Part shown: in pieces, positions 1 through 9,669 of the stretch
How the letters are laid out: each line of letters starts with the position of its first letter
Numbering within the stretch: position 1 is the first letter of the stretch
NCBI GenBank assembly: GCA_019915015.1
Contig: JAHBBC010000022.1
Location: 558,001 to 622,000, forward strand
Source of the DNA: Auriscalpium vulgare
Lineage: Eukaryota > Basidiomycota > Agaricomycetes > Russulales > Auriscalpiaceae
Reading direction: 5' to 3'
DNA: 64,000 nucleotides
Program-made: the position numbers and the translations under genes
The notes under the pieces: model-generated
Seen by the model: only the letters and a program-made list of their open reading frames with translations
Databases searched by the model: none
What the model was told of the DNA's origin: nothing

Positions 1-2006
1 TTGAGTAGTTGATATTCACCATTGAGCACTGGCGCGAGGAGCCACGGCGGCGCAACATAGTCACAGTCCGAAGATTTGATACTGAAAGACGCCATGAATT
101 TGTCGACATCAATTGTAGCCTGACGTGTGCAGCGTTAACGGTGAAAGATCTTTTCACGTCCATAAAAAGCTTTCAACTGACCTTGATATGTGGCGGCAGC
201 TGTGCAAGAACATATACCGACAGGAGGTAGAGAGATCGAGCATGGAAGCGCAGTAATGCAGGCTCCTCCATGATAACGTGCCCGTCTGCGGCAAATGTGG
301 CATGACGCGACCATGCTTGGTGTTGGCGGTCCTCGGGACTGCGGAAGATGTCAGCGAAAGACCGGTGAACAATGAGCAAGACGCATAGTTACTTGTTTTT
401 CACATTCATGTCCAAAGTTAACATCCCGTGTGCCTTCCCCTGCGATTCGTTGTGGGTATCGGTGTCTGCGGAGCGGAGTGTCGCAAGAGCGGTGACGCCA
501 TGATTTTCGAGGACAACACTTGGGGGATAGCAGACAACAACAATGCGGTAGGCCCAATTCTGAACCTCCTGACCTTCAGGGGCACGTGGCGGCGTTCCAC
601 CGTGACGACGCAAGCCATTGAAGTACATCAGACGCAGACCGTCCAACCGGACGAAGACACCAAGCTCGACAAGGTGAAAAGTACCCGGATCGTACCCAGG
701 CGGCAGGTCAGGCCAAGACACCATACCAGTAAGTCCTGGAATGGGGTCTTGCCGATCGCGATGGACCAAGCCAAAGAAGCCCAATGCGTAAGACAAGTCC
801 GTGTTTCCTTCACGTGAAGTCAGCGCTGATTATTATGACGATAACAACAAAGGAGCACTAATTAATTATGACAATCACAACGAGGAAACTCACGGTCAAG
901 AGCGGGGACGCTCGGCGATACGTTGAGTTGCGAATTAAAGAAATACTTATTTTCATCGACACCCATAGAAGGCGCATTGACAAGTTCTGCCTGTGTTCGC
1001 ATGGCCGCACAGTGGGCAGGGGGCAGGAAGGAATACCCAGCTGTGGTGAGCGCCATTGCGGCCTGGAGATATGAAAGTTAGGTTGTAGTTCAGATATTCG
1101 AACAATGCAGGAGACAGACCTTATGTATTTGCGCGCGCATCGCCAGCCCATCCGTCCAGCCCTGCTCAGGCGAGCCTTTGTTTCCCGCAGATGGCGCCAA
1201 GAGTTGTGTAGGGCGTTCGTATCCCAAACCAAGGTTGTAGGCCCTAGCCCCTCGAACAGGGTGAGCGTTGCTCGAACGTTCAAACGCAGTTCCGCCCTCG
1301 GGCTTGCCGGTGTCGGCGTTGCACGTGGATTTCGACAGAGTACGATCTGCAGCGGGACCGAGGACGCGCTGTCTCGCAGCGTCCATATTGTTGCAGAGGA
1401 CATCGCCGTTGGGCAGCATACGAAGGAGATTTCTGATGCTCAGTCAGAACTGAGGAAAATGCGACGAAGTACAGTGACATACTCGGCAACAAGAAGGGCT
1501 TGAATGATATCCTCGCACCCACATGGACATCCATCTATCGCACGTGCAAAGATTGCATCGCCCGGTTGTAGTTCCAAGAGCCCTGACGACCGTATGTGAG
1601 AATGTGCAAGCAGGCGCATGCCCGTGTAAGTGACTGTCGCACCTGCAAAAGTCTTCGGGATTTGAAGATTGCGGGTGTACTCCAACTCTTTCTTCATGGC
1701 GGATTCTGAAATGTCTTGCAGGTATACGAAGGTTCGGCCGACTTCCCCTACGCATGCTGACAGACGAGGGTCGCTGCGTTGAGGATGTCTGCCTTCCACG
1801 AGCAGCAAAGAAGGCAGTCGAGGATCTCTGCCTGCGAGTGGAAAGGTCTCCATGGAAAGGGCGCTGTGCAGATGCATGTCGTCTGCGTGAGAGCGGGCTG
1901 AGGTATGGGTTGAGGACAAGGCGCAGGAAAAGATTAGTAGCCTCAAGGCACGAAAGCGAAACACGGACGAATTTGATAGAACAATACACAGCCTTATGAA
2001 AGCCAT
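1..2006 (-). CDS. TET/JBP-like 2-oxoglutarate/Fe(II) dioxygenase gene, 3' end cut by window edge
   Basis: Multi-exon gene read right to left. The exon at about 802-420 carries the dioxygenase signature: an HxD motif in GFFGLVHRDRQDP, then GLRRHGGTPP with the distal histidine, then YRIVVVCYPP with a candidate 2OG-binding arginine. This arrangement fits the TET/JBP family of nucleic-acid base oxidases that is expanded in basidiomycetes. The upstream exons (about 1800-1450, 1440-1139, 1080-887) continue the same agaricomycete protein, with blocks such as GDAIFARAIDGCPCGCEDII and ELVNAPSMGVDENKYFF. Introns with GT-AG ends are visible at about 1138-1082, 886-803, 411-350 and 181-120 (the last is phase 0, into ATIDVDKFM). 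The frame shifts by 2 nt around 1443-1450, with no room for an intron, so the copy may be decaying. The C-terminus lies left of position 1 and the start codon is uncertain. Known family role: oxidation of methylated bases. Activity of this copy is inferred only. Confidence 0.6.
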
Positions 2007-3699
2007 CCAGCTGAGCGAATGTCTTCTCTTACAGGCACTAGATCGATATGTACGAGATCGACATTCTGCATGGAATTAGCCTAATAACAATTAGCCGCGA
2101 CACAATAGAAGTTGCGCGGCCGAGGCCTCATCGGCGTCTTATCGGCATTTTCTGCTCGGGGCAGGCTTATGCAATGCCGAGTTTGCGGGTGATTCTTAAC
2201 CCCACCGACCTTCACGCTGAGCCAATGGTGAATAGTTCGATAACAATGTAAATTAAGAACACGACTTGCCTGAGATAACTGGGTTCTGATGCTTTGTACA
2301 AACGATTTCATACACATACTGCGGGACCAGGGAAGCGAATGGGCATCAAAAGATAGGCAAACTACAAAAAGACCGAGCTGTGCCTGGCCATGGCAACGGG
2401 CGCAGGGCGCATCACAGCGTATCTGATGCGACGCATGCCCTGATGCAACGCATGCCCTGATGCGACGCATGCCCTGATGCGACGCATGCCCTGATGCAAC
2501 GCTGCCTTGCATCAGCAGCCTGCACAGTGATCATGACAGCGCGGGATACTAATGGTACGACTAGGTCAGCGGGTGGGGAAGGAAAGAAGCAAAGCAAAGC
2601 TTACGTGCACGCGGGTACAACCCGCGTGTCGCGGGGAGTCGAACGCGAGATGAATCGTGATGCAGCATCAGTAAATAGATGTCAGCGACATGTTCAGATC
2701 AGGAGCATGCATGTGCACAGACCGTTGTGGCAGGCACGAGTGCATGCGGCGGCCCAGCTGCGCTACGCACAAGTATAGATCAGGCTCCTTCGACGACGCC
2801 AGCATTGCAAACCCGGCGTTCTTGCGTGTCAGCAGGCTGCTGAATGAAAGATCCACGTCGTACAAAACTGCCTGGGCCTTCGCGAGCACCCAGCCGTAAG
2901 CCTTGTCCACTACGGAATAATTCAATAATGTCCAAATAGAAATGAAACTCGGCGTACCTGCGTTCGTGGAGAATGTAGCTTCGTCAATTCTCAATGCCCT
3001 GACCTCCCCCGCGCGCTCCCTCAGCTCTTCCACATCCGCGACGCGCGCATACAGCCGCATCTGAAGAATTTTGCGCCGGCCGCGACAACACATTCCCCAT
3101 AACGCACGCAGGACGTGACCACCAAAAAGCACATGCGCTCGTTCGTTTCAAGGTTAGCAGAGGACTTGCGGACGCCTACACTCTGTTTGGGCTTGAGGAA
3201 GGACATGGCGACGGATTGGAGCACGGACGTGATCTTTTCTCTGATTACAAGAGTGCGGGGACGAGGGCCACGGTGGTAGTGCCGAGGCCACGCTCGCGCT
3301 GGACTGTGTGTGAGAGCGTGTGCGTGGGCCAACATGAGGTGCACGAACATCAGTGTTCCTGGTTCCCGCGAGCGTCAGTTGCGGCCTCTCGTCCTGCGGA
3401 GGCCGAGGTTCCTTCCTGGAGATCAATATGTGAGCAAACAATGCACGTCACGTTGTATATAGACTCCAGAGCGCTCACCTCGAAACAAGACAGTGCCTTT
3501 TGCACTCCCTGCAGCTCAGTCTGTCACCAATTCATATCCTCGTGCTCCACGCGGCGCTTTCTGAGCGCAAGCGTGACGCGACCAACCTCACCAACCCAAA
3601 ACTTGTCCGAGTCCAATGGCGGCAAATTTCAGTCAGATGAAGCTCCGATCGAGGCTTCATGGAAGTACATCAGAACACCAAGCGAGCAGGAGCACGCGA
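2007..3699. other. No assignable gene; contains one minisatellite
   Basis: A minus-strand open frame at 3132-2668 reads plausibly (segment LRERAGEVRALRIDEATF) and could be an exon of an unrecognised gene, but it shows no known domain and no convincing start. Otherwise only the 17-bp tandem array at 2424-2502 stands out. Confidence 0.4.
2424..2502. repeat. 17-bp minisatellite, about 4.6 copies
   Basis: Tandem units of TGATGCRACGCATGCCC start at 2424, 2441, 2458 and 2475, followed by a partial unit at 2492. Units differ only at the G/A of position 7. Each unit contains the self-complementary core GCATGC. Confidence 0.95.
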
Positions 3700-4570
3700 A
3701 ATACCACATACATCATGATCTTCTCGAACGCAACGCGGAGGCGAGATTCATGAGGAAAGATGTAAGTTGTCAGGAGTTCGTGGATTATCTCCATCTCTTT
3801 GAGCTTCCAACTTTCGCGTTTCCGCGTGAGCTCCGCGAGCAAACGTACGGTCTTCAGATCCTGTTTGACACTTGACGTGCTGCGAATACTGGCGTTAAAC
3901 CAAGCCTGCACTCAAGTAGAACTTATCTGACCTCGAGCTTGATCGCCCTCTCCTCCTCGGTCTGCATGCGCCCGTTCGCAGAAGCCGTCCACGGCTCAAG
4001 ATGTAGCCTTTTCAACAATGGCGCACGACGCCGTGCTTCTCGCTTCAAGCTCCAGTACCGACACACGAGTTCGATGAACTCGGTCCTTCGGCGCACTTTG
4101 ATCTTGTTAATGCACTGGTCAATCTGATTGACGATCTGTGCCGGGACAATGGGTGGACCAGGCTTGTATGACTTTGGTATGTTCTTGGTCTAGACACGCA
4201 CCTGTCAGATGCGTATCTATGGAGGTCGGAAGAAAAGCGAGCGTGCCAAGTCGAACCACTTCTTCTCGAGCCTGTCCATGATAATCTCGAAAGTTCATAT
4301 GAGACTACGTCGATCTGCTCCTTCTTGCGCGCGGAATTGACGACGTCGAGCCATTCCTGGTCTGCGGCGGTCAGGCCCTGCGGCTCAGAGTCGCACAACG
4401 CGGTTACGCACCTTGCTCATCCATATCATACTCTACCTGCACGGCGAGCTCACTTTCCAACGGTTCTTTGAATGGCGTCAGATAAGGTATGCGCGATGTG
4501 AAATAAGACACGCACCGATGTACCGGACGTAGCGCTCTGGCCGCGTGAAGTCGACATTGTCTAACACCCC
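3700..4570 (-). pseudogene. NTO1: NTO1/BRPF-like NuA3 scaffold, degraded, PHD module missing
   Basis: Minus-strand exons encode the conserved flanks of fungal NTO1: RPERYVRYI at 4555-4516; EPLESELAVQ then VEYDMDEQ at 4465-4410; DQEWLDVVNSARKKEQ; FEIIMDRLEKKWFDL; then TKNIPK followed directly by SYKPGPPIVPAQ and KREARRRAPLLKRLHLEPW. A final exon gives LAELTRKRESWKLKEMEII and RVAFEKIMM near 3712. In the family, a PHD-zinc knuckle-PHD module of roughly 250 residues separates NIPK from the KPGPP segment; here they are adjacent. The intron at 4246-4190 has a GC donor, and one base is missing near 4298 (after the SYE codons), which breaks the frame. The bromodomain expected downstream is not seen. 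NTO1 normally scaffolds a histone H3 acetyltransferase complex; this copy is probably non-functional. Confidence 0.8.
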
Positions 4571-4933
4571 GCAACATGTGCTGTCACCATGGACAGCGCA
4601 CACGCATGTACGGTTGCTGCGGGCGCGATCTGAGTAGGGATCATGGCCTGGCGACCGTCTGGTGGGTGGCTGGGCTTGTTGTGACAGAAGTGTTGTCGGC
4701 GTCTTCGACAACCACGATGATGCACAGCTCTGCGTCGAGCTTGGCGCTATTGCCCTGATGAGTATCCCGCGATGTTGCCATCAGTGATTTCAGCCCGCAG
4801 CCTAGGGTGAAGAGCGCGTGCACGATGAGAATGATAAGCCGGTGGCCGCCGATTTGCGAATTATGAGCAGGGCGCAATGACATGAAAAACGCAACGTACC
4901 TACGGAACACGAATACCGCCAGGCATTGTGCAC

Positions 4934-4999
4934 GCTGCGGGCTTCGAGCAACGTGGCTGCGGACTTCGAGCAACGACGCTGCGGACTTCGAGCAACAAT
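4934..4999. repeat. 22-bp tandem repeat, 3 copies
   Basis: Three consecutive 22-bp units (GCTGCGGRCTTCGAGCAACG plus two variable bases) start at 4934, 4956 and 4978. Confidence 0.9.
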
Positions 5000-5310
5000 G
5001 CTGAGGTGAAGTCGAGGTGCACTGTGCAGCGGGTGCTCGGCGCTGCTGACACAAAGCATGATGGTAAGCAGCCTAAACAGACAAAGAAACGTTCCTGACC
5101 ATGTGGTGCGGACGGGCATAACCGGACTATGAAAATGAGTTGCGCAGCCTCAAACCCTCGTCTGTTCTCTGCCCTCTGACACCGAAGACGCGCGGGCAAT
5201 TAGCCTCACTGGATTGCAAAGGTGAGCTAACTATGCATGTCAGTAGCTATTAAGAGCTGACCAGGAGCACAAAATAGAAGGGTGACGCCTAATAACACAC
5301 GGGAAAATCA

Positions 5311-5362
5311 TGACATCACTCCGGTCACTTACCATAGATTAAGTGGCCGGACTGACGTCATT
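5311..5362. repeat. ATGACATCA/TGACGTCAT hairpin repeat, solitary copy
   Basis: Imperfect 52-nt palindrome beginning ATGACATCACTCCGG and ending CCGGACTGACGTCAT. It belongs to the hairpin module found inside the dispersed repeats further right, but here no head or tail of those elements is visible. Confidence 0.8.
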
Positions 5363-6767
5363 ACACACTGCAGGTGAGGACAAGGCGGTATCTGTGAGGA
5401 AAATGAAAGCAACTCACAAGGCGTAAGGATAATGACCGTGCTAGTACTTGTGGAATTTGACACCAACTTGGCACCGGGATGTGGTCTGCAGTGTAAAAGC
5501 GAGCACAATACGGCAAACACAATACGCACCTTCACGACGTGCAGCCGGGCGCACCGGCATGCACGCTATTCACCCCTCCCTTTCCTCATCATCATCCACT
5601 GACATCCTTTCCGAGGACAATCCAACCATACGGAATGCGGGAGATATGGAGCGCCTTGACAGAGTGTTTGCATGCAGAGAACAACACGTGGGCACCCGTA
5701 AGCTAACGCGCAGACGCCAAGTCGAGCGCGGTCGCCGCCGAGACGCGAACACGGTTGCAGGGTGTCGAAGGAGGGGCGGGGACAGATGTCGGGGGAAATG
5801 GGGTAGACAATTCAGGGAAGATGGATGAAGTTGAACGCGGGAGGTGCGTGAAGTCATGAGGATGATCTTGACACGTGGAGAACGAGACACGGGCATCCAT
5901 ATGCTAGCACACGGACAGCAAGTCGAGTGTGGTCACAGTCCGGATGCGAACGTGCTCGTTAGTGGAGGAGGGTGCTCGTTGGTGGAGGAGGAAGAGTAGA
6001 CTTGAATGCTGAGGTGAGGTCTTGATCTTGAGATAGCGATAGAGATCTGACGACGCTGAGGCCAGACTGAAGAACAATGAGGAAGCAGACGTAGCTCTAG
6101 GGTATCATACGCACCAAGGACGACACCAAAGACATATGAAAGAAGAAGGATAGCGATAGCAGGTAACTTTTGATTGACGAAGGGAATGAGGAAAGAGCGC
6201 GTCATGACCTGCATCCCGCTTGGTCGCAAAGCGTGGGAATGTCGACTTCCATCGCGTTCTCCTGGGCCTTCATCCTCATCAGTCGCCTTGGACAGTATCA
6301 TTGTACGGTGTGCCGCAAAAATGTCCACCCTTTATTGCTAACATGGTATCAGGCTGGCGTTCAAAATCCAACAGATCTCAGCCACAGTCGTTCCCCGGTG
6401 TCGAACTTTGCCCGCGCTCATCATAGGCTCTGATTGAAAGATCAAGATAGCACAGGAAGCAGAGGAGCGATCTGCACGTACCGCGGCCGCAAGCTCTTGA
6501 GACAGAGGGGGACAAGTAAGTTAAACTGCGATATGAAAGCACGTACAAAGCTGATTTGAGGCAAATATAAGGTGGTGCTTGCTCGGACAGATCGTACAGA
6601 CAATCAGGCGGCCCAGATTAGACTCGGACTCGGAGGGCAGACAGATAGGAAGAATTGCGCCGCAGAGTCGTAGCGAAAAGCAGCAGGTGTGCAGTATACG
6701 GTGGAGACTCGGCACGATCAACTAACAGAGCCGACCCCCGCAGGACTGTTTTCAGTCGACTCAAGCG

Positions 6768-8788
6768 ATGTTCTCGGAGCGCTATGATGCGTGGGCAAGC
6801 GCGCCCAATTCTAAACAAGGCCTCATTTCTTTGAATACAAGAACCATCATGGAGCAACGCGTGACGGATGTCGCAAGAATACACACAGATGGCTGGTGGG
6901 GCGAGTATGAGTGGACGGCTTTCCCACAACTGTACGATGCCGCAGCACCGTATCTGGGATACATCCCGCTCCCAACTGGCGATCACGACATTTCATTGGA
7001 TGTGGAAATCTTGTGGCAGACGCCATTCCGAAGCGAGATGGTGGAAACATCGGCAAAGCCGCGCCTATACTCGCTGAAAGCGGGCTTCCTAGGACGTCTC
7101 GATAAGCGCGTCGAATGGGCAAAAGACATGAAGGCCCAACTTCAACGCGCGGCATTAACGGACTTGGCAGAGACTATCACGGTCCCGTATGACTGACGCC
7201 CTCCTCCGCGCACGCGTAGCTCGCGCCGACATTCGTGACGGCTTGCCAAGTTGGAACCAACTCCTCATGTGCGTCAGAGCAGCGCAGCGAGGCCTCTTGG
7301 AGGTGACGGCGTTCATCCTCTGGTGGCGCGACATCGACCATGGTGGGCACGACCATGCTATCACAGGAAACGCGCGGAGGGCAATGAGGGGCTGCATTGC
7401 GCCAGACAGGTTCATTTACCGCAACCTCGCACGCCACGGCTATCCGTTATTCCTTCCTGTGGACCTTTCGACAATCACGTTGGACCATAATCTCAGGGTC
7501 AGGGGGACGAAACGAGGAACCCGCGTCCAAACAGAGGCTCTGATTGAAGGCCACAGCGCTATATCAGAACACGAGGGCCCGCTTTGGTTCTATCCGCCAA
7601 CAACCGATGCGCATGGCAAGTTTGAGGCAGCAGCAAGAGGATATACTGAGCGTATAGACACATGGAAGCCGTCCGCCCAATATCAGAGCATGCACGGAAA
7701 GGGAAAAGGTAAGTACCAACACATGTGTTGAATGGACCGCAACTGATGGATATACCAAAGATCGTAGATGGATACGTGAAGTACAACATCCAGAGCTTCG
7801 GCGCTGGCTCGATGACCGGCCTAGTGAGCGGCCGGAATACCTACCTCAGCCGGTATCCATCTGGGATCAAGCAATGCTACACGCTTGCGACCATCGAATC
7901 CTTAAAAGCCAGAAAGAACATCGCAAGTTCGATCTACCACCCCCACGCCTTTTCTGGGGTCGCGCTGAGGCGCAGCAGACGAAGTTCTATCTCCGTGCGC
8001 AACAGCTGTATGCATTGAGTGAACGAAGGATTCGAGCCGGACAGCCAGGATTCACAACGCAAGGCTGGCGCGATTTTCTCAGCGACACATACTGGAAGAA
8101 GGCGACGCCGAAGATGAACGAAAAGTTCGACCCGACGAGTGACTATATTTTCAACGATGAGCTGTTCTATCAGTTCGGTTCAACATCTTTCTTCACACCG
8201 GAAGACAACGAAAAAATCAAGGCAGGCCATCTCATACCCATCACGCCAATGGCATGCGGATGCCAGGCCGTCAACGACACGTTCGACAATGTCGATAACC
8301 GCGCAACATTTATTTTCAAGCTCACACTTCACTCTTTCCTCCTCGATCTTGCCCGTTTGGACGCAGAGTTGGGTCTTAGTGGCTCAGACGTTGGGAGGGA
8401 CTTGGCGCAGGTCCACGCGAGTCTCACCCGGAGCGAGCTCTTGAAGCGATTTGTTTTCTTCAATGGTGTGGACCGGCCACCGGCATGGAGCGTGGACAGT
8501 GTAACGGGGAGGATGGGCTGGCTAGTGGTATTGCGGGATATGGTGAGTGCTTACCCACTGCAGAAGCACTTGGCGAGCGAGACATCAGGTTTCGACCCTC
8601 GGATTCTGAAGCATGTGGAGAACATGATCGCGGAAACGGAAGCCAACCTCCGGCACGTAGAGATTTACTTACTCGCAGTCCTTGCTGATACCATCAAATC
8701 CACGCTTGGTATCTACCCATATCCCCTTCTGATGCCTCCCAAGTACTATACTCTAGCATGCACAGAACATCGCCACAGCTATGTATGA
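6768..8788 (+). CDS. Agaricomycete-specific hypothetical protein, about 670 aa, one apparent frameshift
   Basis: The first exon starts at ATG 6768 and reads in one frame to 7193. The similarly coding downstream frame (DIRDGLPSWNQLL, FIYRNLARHGYPLFLPVDL) is offset by one base; ignoring the T near 7193-7194 would join PYD to DALLRARVARAD. No GT-AG pair gives a matching phase there, so this is a frameshift, a sequence error or an unrecognised splice. A clear intron lies at 7709-7760 (GTAAGT...AAAG), joining phase-1 exons into DRRWIREVQHPELRRW and RPSERPEYLPQP. The last exon runs to the stop at 8788. The style (isolated large protein, WWRDID and NTRTIMEQR blocks) resembles unannotated families repeated in polypore genomes, from general familiarity. 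No domain or signal peptide was recognised and function is unknown. Confidence 0.6.
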
Positions 8789-8850
8789 AGTGTATGTCTG
8801 TACAATCGAATAGAGAGGGGGAAAACGCAGCAGCTTGATACGTGGAAACA

Positions 8851-8956
8851 CAGCGTGGGAAGGAATTACCAAAAAAGGCGACGGAGATAGTCGTTGCATG
8901 GGTCGAAAAAATGCTGTATGTAGATTACATAAGAAACGATTCGTAGGAATCGTAAC
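8851..8956 (+). repeat. 3' tail fragment of the CTTGCTGGG-family repeat
   Basis: The tail core CCAAAAAAGGCGACGGAGAT...GTTGCATGGGTCGAAAAAAT ends in CGATTCGTAGGAATCGTAAC. Head and middle are absent, so the copy is 5'-truncated. It lies exactly at the left limit of the inverted duplication and supplies the last codons and stop of the adjacent minus-strand gene. Confidence 0.85.
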
Positions 8957-9669
8957 TTGCGCACTTGACACGTCGGCGCGAAGTGCACGCGGCGTGCAGG
9001 CTTCGCGGGCTTGGGCTTGGGCGTCGGTGCGAGCACCTCCTCGAGCTTGGTCTTGCGCGGCGGGATGGGATAGCCTTCCGGGTACACCTTGAACAGCTTC
9101 GGAGTCGAGGGCGTCCGCGTTCCCGCCGGTCGAAGGGTCGTCCACTTGTTGTACATCGACCGCCCCTGGACGATGATGTACCCCTCGCGCGCTACGACGC
9201 TGCCGTGCTCGTCCTGTGCGGGCGGGGCGAGCAGCGTAGGGTCCGACAGCGGGTAGAGCCACCCGTTGTAGTCCCCCACGGGCCTGCGCACCCCGGTATT
9301 GCGCCCCGTCGCAGGAGTGATGCTAAAGATAGGCAAGATGTTATGAGCGTGCAACTCGAAGTCCATACGCACCTGCGGGAGCCGTGCTGACTCCGCGTCA
9401 GTCACCGCCGTCGTCCGCTTGCCCTTGTCGCCGAATGCGTACATCAGCATCGGCCCGCCGATGCGGACGTTGTCGCTGTCGCGGACGGAAGCGCAGTTGG
9501 GGTCGGCAAGATCCGGGCACGCGGATGCGGCATGAACGCCTGGGTAACGCAGTAGATGGTGAGCGGGGTATGCGACAGGAGAGAGACGGAGGTGAGGCGC
9601 ACCGATAGGATCCGGCTCGCCCTTCAACATGGCCACCATACGAGAAACAATGGAAGGAGGAGAAGACAT
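8866..9669 (-). pseudogene. Hypothetical protein paralogue with 3' end replaced by repeat DNA
   Basis: ATG at 9669; closely similar along its length to the gene at 37015-37770: SIVSRMVAMLKGEPDP, ITPATGRNTGVRRPVGDYNG, IIVQGRSMYNKWTTLRPAG. Similarity ends after KPARRVHFA...VRK at about 8958. The remaining codons, including the stop, come from the repeat tail at 8851-8956, so about 20 C-terminal residues of the paralogue are replaced. The frame is otherwise open and could still give a chimeric protein. Both copies keep a basic RVxF-like motif (RVHF here) that resembles PP1 docking motifs; this is suggestive only. A TATA element (TATAAA, minus, about 9746-9752) lies upstream as in the other copy. 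Confidence 0.65.

Larger units (their letters stand above)
4571..6767. other. No assignable gene; short repeats and one hairpin
   Basis: A minus-strand open frame upstream of the NTO1-like exons (to 4711) may hold more of that N-terminus but is not recognisable. The rest holds a 22-bp tandem repeat (4934-4999), an ATGACATCA hairpin (5311-5362) and two 21-bp GTGCTCGTTRGTGGAGGAG direct repeats near 5945-5985. No long or domain-bearing frame was found. Confidence 0.4.

Noticed and set aside
2424..2502. CRISPR-like array
   Set aside because: Units are contiguous without spacers and the host is a eukaryote; a plain minisatellite.
7190..7230. Short intron repairing the frame break in the 6768 gene
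   Set aside because: Candidate GTATGA...GTAG leaves the downstream exon in the wrong phase; treated as a frameshift.
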